This document shows, piece after piece, positions 17,579 through 27,403 of a DNA stretch of 64,000 bases (within the stretch, counting starts at the first letter, position 1; every line of letters starts with the position of its first letter). This stretch comes from Sphingomonas melonis (GTDB lineage: Bacteria; Pseudomonadota; Alphaproteobacteria; Sphingomonadales; Sphingomonadaceae). The notes under the pieces are model-generated. The model was not told where the DNA came from, did no database searches, and saw nothing but the letters and a program-made list of their open reading frames with translations. The stretch covers positions 496,001 to 560,000 of the forward strand of contig NZ_JACCBY010000003.1 of assembly GCF_013409985.1 (NCBI RefSeq), in the 5' to 3' direction. A program made the position numbers and the translations under genes.

Positions 17579-17597
17579 GAAGAAAATCGTGCGCGTG

Positions 17598-18113
17598 TTA
17601 CGCCGCGTCGCGGCCGCGCGCGATGGCGACGATGCCGGTGCGGGCGACCTCGATCAGGCCGACCTCGCCCATCAGCTCGACGAACTTGTCGATCTTCTCG
17701 ATCGAGCCGGTCACCTCGAAGACGAAGCTGGTCGTCGTCGCGTCCACCACGCGGGCGCGATAGACGTCGGCGAGGCGCAGCGCCTCGATGCGGTGATCGC
17801 CGGTGCCGGCGACCTTGACCAGCGCCAGTTCGCGCTCGACGTGGGCGCCCTGCGCGGTCAGGTCGGTGACCTTGTGGACCGGCACCAGCCGGTCGAGCTG
17901 GGCGATGATCTGCTCCATCGTCGCCGGCGAGGCGCTGGTGACGATGGTGATGCGGCTGACCTGCTTGTCGGCGGTGATCTCGCTGACGGTCAGGCTCTCG
18001 ATATTATAACCGCGCGCGGTGAACAGGCCGGCGATCCGGGCGAGGATGCCCGGCTCGTTGTCGACGATCACCGCCAGCGTATGGCGTTCGGCAGCTTCGG
18101 TCTTGATGTGCAA
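17598..18113 (-). CDS. ilvH: acetolactate synthase small (regulatory) subunit
   Basis: Predicted 171 aa. The ACT domain starts HTLAVIVDNEPGILARIAGLFTARGYNIESLTVSEI, followed by the C-terminal regulatory half ending GLIEVARTGIVAIARG. It confers valine feedback inhibition on the IlvB subunit. No ATG precedes the ACT domain. The best start is TTG 18113 (MHIKTEAAERH), preceded at 7-nt spacing by GGGGAGG. That Shine-Dalgarno is the arm of a palindromic repeat, which is unusual. Confidence 0.92.
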   Translation of the reverse strand: MHIKTEAAERHTLAVIVDNEPGILARIAGLFTARGYNIESLTVSEITADKQVSRITIVTSASPATMEQIIAQLDRLVPVHKVTDLTAQGAHVERELALVKVAGTGDHRIEALRLADVYRARVVDATTTSFVFEVTGSIEKIDKFVELMGEVGLIEVARTGIVAIARGRDAA

Positions 18114-18319
18114 TGCAATTCCTCCCCGGAACGGGGAGGGGGACCGCTCGCGTAGCGAGTGGTGGAGGGGGCCCTCCACCAGCGCCTTCGCTTGCCGCAC
18201 TCCCCCTCCACCATGCTCCGCATGATGTGTGGGTGAATTTGCCCCCGGCAAATTCAGCCCTGTGCGGGGCACAGGGCGCCCCACACATCCCTCCCCGTGC
18301 CGGGGAGGAGCTTAAGGGT
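18114..18319. repeat. composite palindromic repeat in the ilvB-ilvH gap
   Basis: CCTCCCCGGAACGGGGAGG near 18121 and CCTCCCCGTGCCGGGGAGG near 18290 are themselves hairpins and also mirror each other. Between them lie CTCGCGTAGCGAG and CTGTGCGGGGCACAG hairpins. The whole gap between two operon genes is repeat-derived. Its ilvH-proximal arm provides that gene's ribosome-binding site. Confidence 0.8.
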
Positions 18320-20065
18320 TCAGACCAGCGCCTTGGCCTCGTCGTCCATCGTGCCGGAGACCTCGTTGGCCTGCAGGATCATGTCGGTATGCGCCGCGCC
18401 CGACGGGATCATCGGGAAGCAGTTCGCCAGCTTGGCGACGCGGCAGTCGACGATCACCGGCCCGTCATGGTCGAGCATCGCCTGGATACCGTCGTCGAGC
18501 TCGCCCATGCCGTCGATGCGGATACCCTTCCAGCCATAGGCTTCGCCGAGCCTGACGAAATCGGGCAGCGAGTCCGAATAGCTTTCGGCATAGCGGCTTT
18601 CATAGGTCAGCTCCTGCCACTGGCGCACCATCCCCATATATTCGTTGTTGAGGATGAAGATCTTGACCGGCAGCCGGTATTGCGAGGCGGTGGCGAGTTC
18701 CTGGATGTTCATCTGGATCGACGCCTCGCCGGCGATATCGATCACCAGCGCGTTGGGATTGCCGAGCTGCGCGCCGATCGCCGCGGGCAGGCCATAGCCC
18801 ATCGTGCCGAGGCCGCCGCTGGTCAGCCATTTGTTGGGCTTCTCGAAGCCGAAATGCTGCGCGGCCCACATCTGGTGCTGGCCGACCTCGGTGGTGATGA
18901 TCGGATCGCGATGATGCGTCGCCTCCCACAAGGCGCGGACGGCCCGTTGCGGCATGATCGCCTCGCCCGCCTCGGGGAAGCTGAGGCTCTTGACCGCGCG
19001 CCAGCCGGCGATGCGGTTCCACCATTCGCGGGTGTCGGGCTTGGGATGCTGGCGCGACTTCCAGATGCGGACCATGTCCTCCATCGCGTGGCCGGCGTCG
19101 GCGATGATCGCGAGATCGACGCGGACGTTCTTGTTCACGCTCGACCGGTCGATATCGATATGCACCTTGCGGCTGTTCGGGCTGAACGCGTCGAGCCGGC
19201 CGGTGACGCGGTCGTCGAACCGGCTGCCGATCGCGACGACGAGATCGGCCTGGTTCATCGCCATGTTCGCCTCATAGGTCCCGTGCATGCCGAGCATGCC
19301 GAGGAACTGGTCGGACGAGGCGGGGAAGCAGCCGAGGCCCATCAGCGTCGAGGTCACCGGCGCTCCGGTAACCCGCGCCAGCTCGCGCAGCAATTGCGAC
19401 GCCGCCGGACCCGAGTTGATGATCCCGCCGCCGGTGTAGAGGATCGGCCGTTCTGCCGCGGCGAGCATGTCGACGACCTGCTCGATCTGCGTCTGCGGCG
19501 CCTTCACCTGCGGGCGATAGGTCTTGTGCTGGATCGGGCCGGGCTTGCTGTAGCGCGCCGTCGCGACCTGGACGTCCTTGGGTATGTCGACCACGACCGG
19601 ACCGGGACGGCCCGAGGTGGCGATATGGAACGCCTCGTGGATCGTCGCGCCGAGCGTCGCCGGATCCTTCACGAGGTAATTGTGCTTGGAGCAGTGGCGC
19701 GTGATGCCGACCGTGTCCGCTTCCTGAAAGGCGTCGGTGCCGATTAGCGCGGTCGGCACCTGTCCGGTGATGACGACCATCGGGATCGAATCGAGCAGCG
19801 CATCGGTGATGCCGGTGACCGCATTGGTCGCGCCCGGTCCCGAGGTGACGAGCACGACGCCGGGCTTGCCGGTCGAGCGCGCATAGCCCTCCGCCGCGTG
19901 CGTCGCCGCCTGTTCGTGGCGGACGAGAATATGCTTCAATCGCCCGGACCGGAACATGGCGTCATAGATCGGCAAGACCGCCCCACCGGGGTAGCCGAAC
20001 ACGACCTCCACGCCGAGATCGCACAGCGCCTCGACCAGGATGTCTGCTCCGCTCTTTTCGCCCAC
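18320..20065 (-). CDS. ilvB: acetolactate synthase large (catalytic) subunit
   Basis: Predicted 581 aa. A typical ThDP enzyme: LVRHEQAATHAAEGYAR (catalytic Glu), VTSGPGATNAVTGI, MLGMHGTYEANMAM, and the C-terminal ThDP/Mg site starting GEASIQMNIQEL and ending NNEYMGMVRQWQ. With IlvH it makes acetolactate or acetohydroxybutyrate. The start is GTG 20065, with GGAGA 8 nt before. It lies 65 nt after miaA on the same strand. No ilv leader peptide was found in that gap. Confidence 0.96.
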   Translation of the reverse strand: MGEKSGADILVEALCDLGVEVVFGYPGGAVLPIYDAMFRSGRLKHILVRHEQAATHAAEGYARSTGKPGVVLVTSGPGATNAVTGITDALLDSIPMVVITGQVPTALIGTDAFQEADTVGITRHCSKHNYLVKDPATLGATIHEAFHIATSGRPGPVVVDIPKDVQVATARYSKPGPIQHKTYRPQVKAPQTQIEQVVDMLAAAERPILYTGGGIINSGPAASQLLRELARVTGAPVTSTLMGLGCFPASSDQFLGMLGMHGTYEANMAMNQADLVVAIGSRFDDRVTGRLDAFSPNSRKVHIDIDRSSVNKNVRVDLAIIADAGHAMEDMVRIWKSRQHPKPDTREWWNRIAGWRAVKSLSFPEAGEAIMPQRAVRALWEATHHRDPIITTEVGQHQMWAAQHFGFEKPNKWLTSGGLGTMGYGLPAAIGAQLGNPNALVIDIAGEASIQMNIQELATASQYRLPVKIFILNNEYMGMVRQWQELTYESRYAESYSDSLPDFVRLGEAYGWKGIRIDGMGELDDGIQAMLDHDGPVIVDCRVAKLANCFPMIPSGAAHTDMILQANEVSGTMDDEAKALV

Positions 20066-20130
20066 GGTATGTCTCCAACATTGCTGTACGGGAAATGCTG
20101 CGGTGCGGTTAGCCGCCGGTCACAGGCGGG

Positions 20131-21066
20131 TCAACCCTCTGCGCGCAATAAACTTGCTAAAGCTGCAATTATTTCGTTTGATTCTGTCTCGCGAAGCCAG
20201 CGGCTCGGCGGTTGATTACGGAACCAGGTGTATTGCCGCTTGGCGTAGCGCCGCGTGTCGAGCTGGATCTGTGCCAGTGCCGCGTCCTGATCCAGCGCGC
20301 CGGCCAGCAAGGCCGCGATCGGTGGCACGCCGATGGCGCGCCGGATCGGTGCATCAGCCGGCACATCCGTCCGCGCGACGAGCGCCGCGACCTCGTCGAT
20401 CGCGCCGTCGCCCAGCATCGCGACGCAGCGCCGGTCGATCCGCTCGAACAGCGTGTCGCGCTCCGGGAGCAGGACCGCCGCCGCAAGATCGACCGCGTCC
20501 GCGATCCCGCCGAAGCGCTCGCGCTGCCACGCCGCCAGCGGCCGACCGGTCGAGCGCACGACCTCCAGCGCGCGCGCGACGCGTGTCGTATCGGCGGGAG
20601 CAAGGCGGGCGGCGGCGTCCGCATCCTCGGCGGTGAGCAGCCGATGCGCGTCGGCGACCGGAAGCGCGCGGACCTCGGCGCGGATGGCCGGGTCGATGTC
20701 CGGCACCGGCGCGATGCCGTCGATCAGCGTGCGCAGATACAGGCCGGTGCCGCCGACGAGGATCGGCAGCTTGCCCGTCCCGTGCGCGATTGCGATCTCG
20801 GCACGGGCTTCGGCAGCCCAGCGGGCGGCGGAATAGCCGGCATCGGCGGCATCGATATGGCCGAACAGGCGGTGCGGCACGCGTCCCGCCTCCTCGGCGC
20901 TGGGACGCGCGGTGAGGATGCGGAGGTCGGCATAGACCTGGCTGGCATCGGCGTTGATGACGACGCCGTCGAACAGCTGCGCCAGCTGGATCGCGGCGGC
21001 GGACTTGCCGCTGGCGGTCGGCCCTGCGATGAGCGCGACCCTTGGTTTTGGGTTGGAGACAGGCAT
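20131..21066 (-). CDS. miaA: tRNA dimethylallyltransferase
   Basis: Predicted 311 aa. The P-loop GPTASGKS comes near the start, then [56 protein letters not shown] and a C-terminal [14 protein letters not shown]. It prenylates A37 of tRNAs that read U-starting codons. ATG 21066 overlaps the ATG of the divergent serB (21065), so each gene's promoter must lie inside the other or the two starts compete. Probably co-transcribed with ilvB. Confidence 0.95.
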   Translation of the reverse strand: MPVSNPKPRVALIAGPTASGKSAAAIQLAQLFDGVVINADASQVYADLRILTARPSAEEAGRVPHRLFGHIDAADAGYSAARWAAEARAEIAIAHGTGKLPILVGGTGLYLRTLIDGIAPVPDIDPAIRAEVRALPVADAHRLLTAEDADAAARLAPADTTRVARALEVVRSTGRPLAAWQRERFGGIADAVDLAAAVLLPERDTLFERIDRRCVAMLGDGAIDEVAALVARTDVPADAPIRRAIGVPPIAALLAGALDQDAALAQIQLDTRRYAKRQYTWFRNQPPSRWLRETESNEIIAALASLLRAEG

Positions 21067-21943
21067 GTTCACCGCGACGCTCATAGGCGAAACGCTCGGA
21101 CCAGGCGACCTGTCGGTCGCGACCGATCGGCTGGCGGCGGCGGGGTGTGCGCCGGAGGCTACGGCCTGGCTGGAGCCTGGTGTCGCGGCGGACATCGCCT
21201 TCGCTGCCGATCCGGCGGCTGCGCGCACCGCGCTGGAGGGGACGTTCGAACGCACCGATGTGATCGTCCAGCCGACCGCGACGCGGCGCAAGGCGTTGAT
21301 CGTCGCCGACATGGATTCGACGATGATCACCGTCGAATGTATCGACGAACTCGCCGATTATGCGGGGATCAAGGCCGAGGTGGCGGCGGTCACCGAGGCG
21401 GCGATGCGCGGCGAGCTCGACTTCGAGGGCGCGCTCGATGCGCGTGTGGCGCTGCTTGCCGGGCTTGACGAGGGCGTGATCGCGCAATGCCTTGCCGAGC
21501 GGGTGCGGATCATGTCGGGCGCGAAGGCGCTCGTGCGCACGATGCGCGCGCATGGCGCCGCGGCGGTGCTGGTGTCGGGCGGCTTCACGCGCTTCGCCGA
21601 GCCGGTCGCCGCCGAGATCGGCTTCGATCGCGCGATCGCCAACGTGCTGCTGATTGAGGACGGAAAGCTCACCGGCAAGGTCGCCAAGCCGATCGTCGGG
21701 TCGGCAACCAAGCAGGAGACGCTGCTCGACTGGATCGCGGCGCGCGGGATCGATCCGGCCCTGTCGCTGGCGGTCGGCGACGGCGCCAACGATCTCGCGA
21801 TGATCCAGCGGGCGGGGCTGGGCGTGGCCTATCACGCCAAGCCGATCGTCGCCGCGGCAGCCGGCGCGCGGATCGATCATGGCGACCTCTCAACGTTGCT
21901 CTATGCACAGGGGTATCCGCGAGCGGCGTGGGTCGTGGAATAA
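21065..21943 (+). CDS. serB: phosphoserine phosphatase
   Basis: Predicted 292 aa. The HAD motif I is [19 protein letters not shown], motif II is [14 protein letters not shown] and motif III/IV is [24 protein letters not shown]. The N-terminal ~75 residues are a shortened ACT-like region. It releases serine from phosphoserine. GGAGA stands 6 nt before the ATG. The start codon overlaps that of miaA head-to-head. Confidence 0.95.
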   Translation: MFTATLIGETLGPGDLSVATDRLAAAGCAPEATAWLEPGVAADIAFAADPAAARTALEGTFERTDVIVQPTATRRKALIVADMDSTMITVECIDELADYAGIKAEVAAVTEAAMRGELDFEGALDARVALLAGLDEGVIAQCLAERVRIMSGAKALVRTMRAHGAAAVLVSGGFTRFAEPVAAEIGFDRAIANVLLIEDGKLTGKVAKPIVGSATKQETLLDWIAARGIDPALSLAVGDGANDLAMIQRAGLGVAYHAKPIVAAAAGARIDHGDLSTLLYAQGYPRAAWVVE

Positions 21944-22027
21944 GGCGCGCATGGCGGTGACGCCCGCGATCGGCGTCCCGAGTGGACTATCGGCGCCGGG
22001 GCTTAGCCGTGATCGGATCGTGTCGCT

Positions 22028-23020
22028 CTACGGACCGACCACGACACAGGGGACGCCGGAGGCCGCGCAGGCCTGCTGCGCCGCGGCCTTCGATGCGAAG
22101 CCGCTCGCTTGCAGACGGATCACGCTGCCCGCTTTGGCATAGACCGGCTGCGCATTCCCCAGTTTGCCACGCACCCGCGACCATTGCGTCTGCGCGTTCG
22201 CCTGCGTGCTGAATGCACCGAGCTGGATCTTCCACGCGCCACCCGAGGCGGTAGCGACGGGCTTCGGTCGAACCGGAGCCGGTCGCGTCGCATGCGGTAC
22301 GATACGATCGGCGACCGGCCGGTCCGGGGACAGTTGCGCGGGCGCGGGCTTGGGGCGGGAGGGCGCGGGGGCCGGCGCGGCGGCCGGGCGTTGGGTCCGC
22401 GTCTCTGCCGTCATCATGCCGTTGCGATCCCCCGCCATCGGCCCGGTACGCAGATCGGACGCGTAACGCTGGGCGAGCGCCGTGCCGCGTTCGCGATCGG
22501 CCGGGGTGATATATTGGTCCATCTGCGCCAGGGTCTCCGACGCCGACTTCAGGCCGGCTCGCGATGCCAGCGTCATCAGCGCATAGGCGCGGGGGTAATC
22601 GCGCGGTACGCCGTCGCCGTTGAACAGCATCGTGCCGAGCACCAGCTGGCCGCGCGGCTCACCGCGCCTGACGGTCTTCTCCAGCCAGGGCGCGGCTTCG
22701 GCCTTGCGGCCCGCCTGGAACAGCGCGAAGCCGTAATTGTCCTCCGCCTGCGGGTGCCCCTGCAGCGCCGCCTTGCGGAACCAGCTTTCCGCCAGCGCCG
22801 AATCCGGCGCGACGCCCCGACCGAGCTTATACGCCTGGCCGAGATTGAACTGCGCGTCGGCGTCGCCGGCGACCGCCGGCCCGCGCCACTGGCTCACCGC
22901 ACCGGCGAAGTCGCCGCGGCCCCAGGCGTCGACGCCCGCTTTCACATCCTGCGCCACCGCCGGTGCGCCGCTGGCCAGGCAGGCCAGGATCGCGCCCGCG
23001 ATCCAACCGGTGTTCCGCAT
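22028..23020 (-). CDS. secreted Sel1/TPR repeat protein with C-terminal SPOR domain
   Basis: Predicted 330 aa. A signal peptide (MRNTGWIAGAILACLASGAPAVAQ) is followed by Sel1-like repeats (DADAQFNLGQAYKLGRGVAPDSALAESWFRKAALQGHPQAE), a Pro/Ala-rich linker, and a SPOR domain (WKIQLGAFSTQANAQTQWSRVRGKLG). SPOR domains bind denuded peptidoglycan at the septum, so a periplasmic cell-wall or division role is likely. ATG 23020 follows GAAGGTGAC. Head-to-head with an orphan ParA gene. Confidence 0.88.
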   Translation of the reverse strand: MRNTGWIAGAILACLASGAPAVAQDVKAGVDAWGRGDFAGAVSQWRGPAVAGDADAQFNLGQAYKLGRGVAPDSALAESWFRKAALQGHPQAEDNYGFALFQAGRKAEAAPWLEKTVRRGEPRGQLVLGTMLFNGDGVPRDYPRAYALMTLASRAGLKSASETLAQMDQYITPADRERGTALAQRYASDLRTGPMAGDRNGMMTAETRTQRPAAAPAPAPSRPKPAPAQLSPDRPVADRIVPHATRPAPVRPKPVATASGGAWKIQLGAFSTQANAQTQWSRVRGKLGNAQPVYAKAGSVIRLQASGFASKAAAQQACAASGVPCVVVGP

Positions 23021-23170
23021 GCTTGTCACCTTCGTTCCCGTATCGCCGCTTCATGCCCCGAGCGTGCCCGCAGGCAAAGCGCCATCGCGCAAAAGCCTGT
23101 CTTAAGGGGTTGTTAGCCCTGTCGTGTCAGGTCTGCTGACAGGTTGAGCGACAGAGATCGAAGGGGCCCT

Positions 23171-23887
23171 ATGCGCGTACTCGCGATGGCATCGCAAAAG
23201 GGTGGTTCGGGCAAGACGACCTTGTCCGGGCACCTTGCGGTGCAGGCCCAGCGCGCCGGGCATGGCCCGGTCGTGCTGATCGACCTCGATCCGCAGGGCG
23301 GGCTGTTCGCATGGTGGAACGACCGCACCGTCGAGTATCCCGCATTTGCCCAGACGACGGTGGCGCGGCTGCCCGCCGATCTGGAGATGCTGCGCCAGCA
23401 AGGGTTCAAGCTGGCGATGATCGACACGCCGCCGCCGACCATCATGGCGATCCAGAACGTCATCAACGTCGCCAAACTGGTCGTCGTGCCGACGCGGCCG
23501 TCCCCGCACGACCTCCGCGTGGTCGCGGCCACCGTCGACATGTGCCAGCGCGCCGGCAAGCCGCTGACGTTCGTGATCAACGCCGCGGAGCCCGACGCGC
23601 CGATCAACGCCGATGCGGCCGTGGTGCTGGCGCAGCATGGCAGCGTCGCGCCGATCACCATCCACCATCGCGCCGATTATGCCGCGTCGATGATCGACGG
23701 CCATACCGTGGTGGAGGTCGATCCCGATGGCCTGTCGGCGGCCGAGATCGCCCATCTGTGGACCTATGTCTATGGCCGGCTCGAGACGAACTTCCGGCGC
23801 ACGGTCTTCAGCGTGCCGACGGTGAACGGCGGCTTCGGGGCGCGGACCGCGACGGGCGGTTTCGGGCGTCGCGGGATCGGTGGATGA
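23171..23887 (+). CDS. ParA/MinD-like ATPase, orphan
   Basis: Predicted 238 aa. The deviant Walker A is SQKGGSGKTT with the signature Lys10 and Lys15. VLIDLDPQGGLFAWW and MIDTPPP are the A' and B motifs. It has a Gly-rich C-terminal tail (GGFGARTATGGFGRRGIGG). No parB or parS is visible nearby, so it is not the chromosome segregation ParA. It stands between two SPOR-domain genes and overlaps the next by 4 nt, suggesting a role in positioning an envelope or division complex. Confidence 0.88.
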   Translation: MRVLAMASQKGGSGKTTLSGHLAVQAQRAGHGPVVLIDLDPQGGLFAWWNDRTVEYPAFAQTTVARLPADLEMLRQQGFKLAMIDTPPPTIMAIQNVINVAKLVVVPTRPSPHDLRVVAATVDMCQRAGKPLTFVINAAEPDAPINADAAVVLAQHGSVAPITIHHRADYAASMIDGHTVVEVDPDGLSAAEIAHLWTYVYGRLETNFRRTVFSVPTVNGGFGARTATGGFGRRGIGG

Positions 23888-25173
23888 GCGCGGGTGCGAT
23901 GACGAAGGCGTACGGAATGCGGCCGCGCTTGATCCTCACCGTCGCCCTTTCGGCGCTGGTGCTCGGCGGTTCGGTGGTCGGCTGTGCCGCCGGCGGCGGG
24001 CGTATCGCGTCGGCGAGCGCGCGCAGCGATCGGCTCGATGCCAGGGCCGCGGCCCGTCAGGCGCAGGGCGCCGCGCGCGCGCTCGCCCGGCGGGACGCGG
24101 CGGCGGCGGTCCGTCTTGCCGAGGGCGCGGTGGCGCTGGCGCCGCGCGATGCCGGCTATCGACTGTTGCTCGGCCAGGCCTATCAGCGCGCCGGGCGCTT
24201 CGTCTCGGCGCGCGACACCTTTGCCGAGGTGCTCGATCTTTCGCCCGGCAACGGCAAGGCAGCGCTGAGCCTCGCGCTCGCGCAGATCGCGACCGGCGAC
24301 TGGTCGGCGGCGCAGGCGACGCTGGCGCGCCACGCGGCGATCCTGCCGGTCGGCGATCTCGGGCTGGCCACCGCGCTCGCCGGCAATCCGGCGGCGGCGA
24401 TCGCGACGCTCGCCGCGGCGGCGCGGATGCCGGGTGCCGACGCCAAGGTGCGGCAGAATCTCGCGTTGAGCTATGCGCTCGCCGGCCAGTGGACCATGGC
24501 GCGCGTCGCCGCGGCGGCGGACATGTCGCCGGCCGATGTGGACGCGCGGCTCGAACAATGGGCGGCCTTCGCGCAGCCGCGCGCGGCGTCCGACCAGGTG
24601 GCGAGCCTGCTCGGCGTGACGGCGGTCGCCGATGGCGGCCGACCGGTGGCGCTCGCGCTCAACGCCGCCGTCCCGGTGCTGCCGGTGCCGGAGGGCGTCG
24701 TTCGGACCGCGGCGGCGACACCCGCCCCGGCGGCCGCCCGGATCGTGTTCGCGCCGCCGAAGGAGGTGGCGCAGGCACTGCCGCGGATGCCGGTGCGGCT
24801 GGCGGCGCTCCCGGTGACGAGCCCTGTCGCGGCGGTACGGCGGGTCGAGCCGGCCGCGCCGGTTCGCGACGCCGCGGCCGGCGACTGGTTCGTGCAGATC
24901 GGCGCGTACCACAATGCCGCCGTCGCCAGGACCGGATGGGCCGATGCGACGCGCCGCTTCGCCGCATTGAGCGGGCAATGCCCGACCGGCGCGGTGGTCG
25001 CCGCGGGGCAGGGATCGCTCTACCGAGTGTCGGTCGGCGGGTTCCGCCGCGAGGGGGCGGAGCGGTTGTGCGGGCGGTATCGTGCACAAGGCGGTGCGTG
25101 TTTTGTCCGGCGCGGGGCAGGTGGACGCGTCGCGCCATGGTTTGGACCGCCGGTGCAGATCGCATCGCGGTGA
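23884..25173 (+). CDS. TPR lipoprotein with C-terminal SPOR domain
   Basis: Predicted 429 aa. The N-terminus ends in a lipobox (LVLGGSVVGC), followed by TPR-like repeats (RLAEGAVALAPRDAGYRLLLGQAYQRAGRFVSARDTFAEVLDLSPGN), a Pro/Ala/Val linker, and a SPOR domain (GDWFVQIGAYHNAAVARTGW...YRVSVGGFRREGAERLCGRYRAQGGACFV). The domain plan mirrors the protein at 22028-23020. ATG 23884 overlaps the parA stop, so the two are translationally coupled. Confidence 0.85.
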   Translation: MSAGAMTKAYGMRPRLILTVALSALVLGGSVVGCAAGGGRIASASARSDRLDARAAARQAQGAARALARRDAAAAVRLAEGAVALAPRDAGYRLLLGQAYQRAGRFVSARDTFAEVLDLSPGNGKAALSLALAQIATGDWSAAQATLARHAAILPVGDLGLATALAGNPAAAIATLAAAARMPGADAKVRQNLALSYALAGQWTMARVAAAADMSPADVDARLEQWAAFAQPRAASDQVASLLGVTAVADGGRPVALALNAAVPVLPVPEGVVRTAAATPAPAAARIVFAPPKEVAQALPRMPVRLAALPVTSPVAAVRRVEPAAPVRDAAAGDWFVQIGAYHNAAVARTGWADATRRFAALSGQCPTGAVVAAGQGSLYRVSVGGFRREGAERLCGRYRAQGGACFVRRGAGGRVAPWFGPPVQIASR

Positions 25174-25205
25174 TCGTCTCCGCCGCCCCGCGACCGGGGA
25201 GGCGT

Positions 25206-26423
25206 TCAGATCTCGCGGCCGGCCTTCCACAGGCGCTGCACGCGGCCCTGCACCGGCAGCCCGTCGAACGGCGTGTTGCCCGCCGAGGCGAAGGCCTCGC
25301 CGTCGACCTGCCAGGGCGTGTCGGGATCGAACAGCATCAGGTCGGCGGGCTTGCCGACCTCCAGTGTCCCCGTGTCGAGCCCGAGCACCTTCGCCGGATT
25401 GACCGCGAGCATGGCCAGCAGCCGTTCGAGCGGCAGCACCCCGTCGCGCACCAGCAGCAGCCCCAGGGGCAGCAGCGTCTCCGCCCCCGCCATCCCCGCC
25501 GCCGAATCGACGAAGGGCAAGCGCTTCGCCTCCGGCCCGTGCGGATCGTGGCCCGAGGACAGCACGTCGATCGTCCCGTCCGCCACCGCCGCGCGCGCCG
25601 CCTGCCGGTCGCTTTCGCTGCGCAGCGGCGGCGAGAGATGGGCGTAGGTGCGAAAGTCGCTCATCGCGATGTCCGACAGATGGAGATGCGCCGGCGTGAT
25701 GCCGCAGGTGACGCGCACCCCGCGGCGCTTGGCCGCACGGATCAGGTCGAACGCCGCCGCGGTCGTCGCCTGGCGGATGTGGAGCCGCGCGCCGCTCTCC
25801 TCGGCGAGCATCAGGTCGCGCGCCACCGCCAGCGCCTCGGCCACCGCCGGCGCGGCGGGCAGGCCGTGCCGCGTCGCCGTCTCGCCGTCGGTCGCCACCG
25901 CGCCCGCGGTCAGCGCGCCGTCCTCGCCATGCGCCACCACCGCGATATCGAGGTCGCGGGCATAGGACAGGACGCGCAGCATCACGCCGCTGTCGGCGAT
26001 CCAGCCGCGCCCGGTGCCCACCGCGCGCGCGCCGGCCGAGGCGCAGATCGCCATCTCCGCCATGTCGGTGCCGGCGAGGCCCTGCGTCGCCGCGGCGATC
26101 GGGTGGATCCACAGGTCGGGCTTGCCGATCAGCGCGGCGCGCTGGACGACGCCGGGATCGTCGAGCACCGGATTGCCGTCGGGCATCAGCGCGACGCGGA
26201 CGATGCCGCCGGCGCGGCAGGCGTCGCGATCGACCTTGAACACGCCGAGGTCGACGATCCCCGGCGCCAGCACCCGCCCGCCGCAGTCGACCGTCACCGC
26301 GTCGGCGGGCAGTTCGAACGGGCCGCGCGCGACGATCACGCCGTCGCGGACCAGCAGCCCGCCCGGCGCGACGCCGGCGACCGGGCAGGCGAGCCGCGCA
26401 TCGAGGAAGGCGATCACGCTCAT
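25206..26423 (-). CDS. dihydroorotase-like protein, probably non-catalytic (PyrC')
   Basis: Predicted 405 aa, amidohydrolase fold. The metal motif that reads DxHxH in active dihydroorotases is [12 protein letters not shown] here: both His are lost (Gly60, Phe62). The late segment [16 protein letters not shown] also departs from the active TDHAPH form. Such inactive homologues (PyrC', PyrX) are known to form the structural partner of aspartate transcarbamoylase in Pseudomonas and relatives. It overlaps pyrB by 4 nt, which fits that role. A true PyrC should lie elsewhere in the genome. Confidence 0.85.
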   Translation of the reverse strand: MSVIAFLDARLACPVAGVAPGGLLVRDGVIVARGPFELPADAVTVDCGGRVLAPGIVDLGVFKVDRDACRAGGIVRVALMPDGNPVLDDPGVVQRAALIGKPDLWIHPIAAATQGLAGTDMAEMAICASAGARAVGTGRGWIADSGVMLRVLSYARDLDIAVVAHGEDGALTAGAVATDGETATRHGLPAAPAVAEALAVARDLMLAEESGARLHIRQATTAAAFDLIRAAKRRGVRVTCGITPAHLHLSDIAMSDFRTYAHLSPPLRSESDRQAARAAVADGTIDVLSSGHDPHGPEAKRLPFVDSAAGMAGAETLLPLGLLLVRDGVLPLERLLAMLAVNPAKVLGLDTGTLEVGKPADLMLFDPDTPWQVDGEAFASAGNTPFDGLPVQGRVQRLWKAGREI

Positions 26424-27403
26424 GCCCAACCCTCCACGCCGCGCGCGCGCCGGGTCAGCACGTCGAGACACGCCATCCGTACCGCCACGCCCATCTCCAC
26501 CTGTTCGGTGATCGCCGATTGCGGCCCGTCCGCCACCACCGAATCGATCTCCACCCCCCGGTTCATCGGCCCCGGATGCATCACCAGCGCATCGGGCAAT
26601 TTCGCCAGCCGCTCCGGCGTCAGCCCGTAGCGCAGCCGGTATTCGCGGCTCGACGGGATATAGCCGCCCGCCATCCGCTCGTTCTGGACGCGCAGCATCA
26701 TCACCACGTCGGCGCCGACCAAGGCTGCGTCGAAATCGGTGAACGGCGTCACCCCCATCCGTTCGATCCCGGCGGGCATCAGCGTCGACGGCGCGCAGAC
26801 GCGCACCTCGGCGGCGAGCGCGGTGAGCGCGAGGATGTTCGACCGCGCGACGCGGCTGTGCAGCACGTCGCCGCAGATCACCACGCGCTGGCCGGCGATC
26901 GACCCCTTGCGGCGGCGGATGGTGAGCGCGTCGAGCAGCGCCTGCGTGGGATGTTCGTGGCGGCCGTCGCCGGCGTTGAGCACCGGGCAATCGACCTTGT
27001 CGGCGATCAGCCGCACCGCGCCGCTCGCCATATGGCGGATGACGATGACGTCGGCGCGCATCGCGTTGAGCGTCTGTGCGGTGTCGATCAGCGTCTCGCC
27101 CTTCTTCACGCTCGATTGCGCCGCGTGCATGTTGACCACGTCGGCGCCGAGGCGCTTGCCGGCGATCTCGAGGCTCAGCAGCGTGCGCGTGCTGTTCTCG
27201 AAGAAGGCGTTGATCTGGGTGAGGCCGGCGAGCCGCTTGTCGGGTGCGGCATGGCTGCGGTTCGCCGCGACCCAGCTTTCCGCCTCGTCGAGCAGAAAGG
27301 CGATCTCATGCGGCTGGAGCCCGTCGATGCCGGTGAGGTGCCGGTGCGGGAAGACGGCGCCACCCTGGATCAGGGCAGCGGGGCGGTGGTCCGAACGGTT
27401 CAT
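26420..27403 (-). CDS. pyrB: aspartate carbamoyltransferase catalytic chain
   Basis: Predicted 327 aa. It has the carbamoyl phosphate loop [35 protein letters not shown], the aspartate-loop [20 protein letters not shown] and [14 protein letters not shown]. It makes carbamoyl-aspartate in pyrimidine synthesis. ATG 27403 is chosen over TTG 27406. The coupled PyrC' gene suggests a PyrB-PyrC' complex. Upstream lies a lower-GC islet before ruvX. Confidence 0.96.
   Translation of the reverse strand: MNRSDHRPAALIQGGAVFPHRHLTGIDGLQPHEIAFLLDEAESWVAANRSHAAPDKRLAGLTQINAFFENSTRTLLSLEIAGKRLGADVVNMHAAQSSVKKGETLIDTAQTLNAMRADVIVIRHMASGAVRLIADKVDCPVLNAGDGRHEHPTQALLDALTIRRRKGSIAGQRVVICGDVLHSRVARSNILALTALAAEVRVCAPSTLMPAGIERMGVTPFTDFDAALVGADVVMMLRVQNERMAGGYIPSSREYRLRYGLTPERLAKLPDALVMHPGPMNRGVEIDSVVADGPQSAITEQVEMGVAVRMACLDVLTRRARGVEGWA

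Noticed and set aside
20066..20130. Leader peptide or attenuator before ilvB
   Set aside because: The 65-nt gap after miaA has no branched-chain-rich short frame and no competing hairpins.
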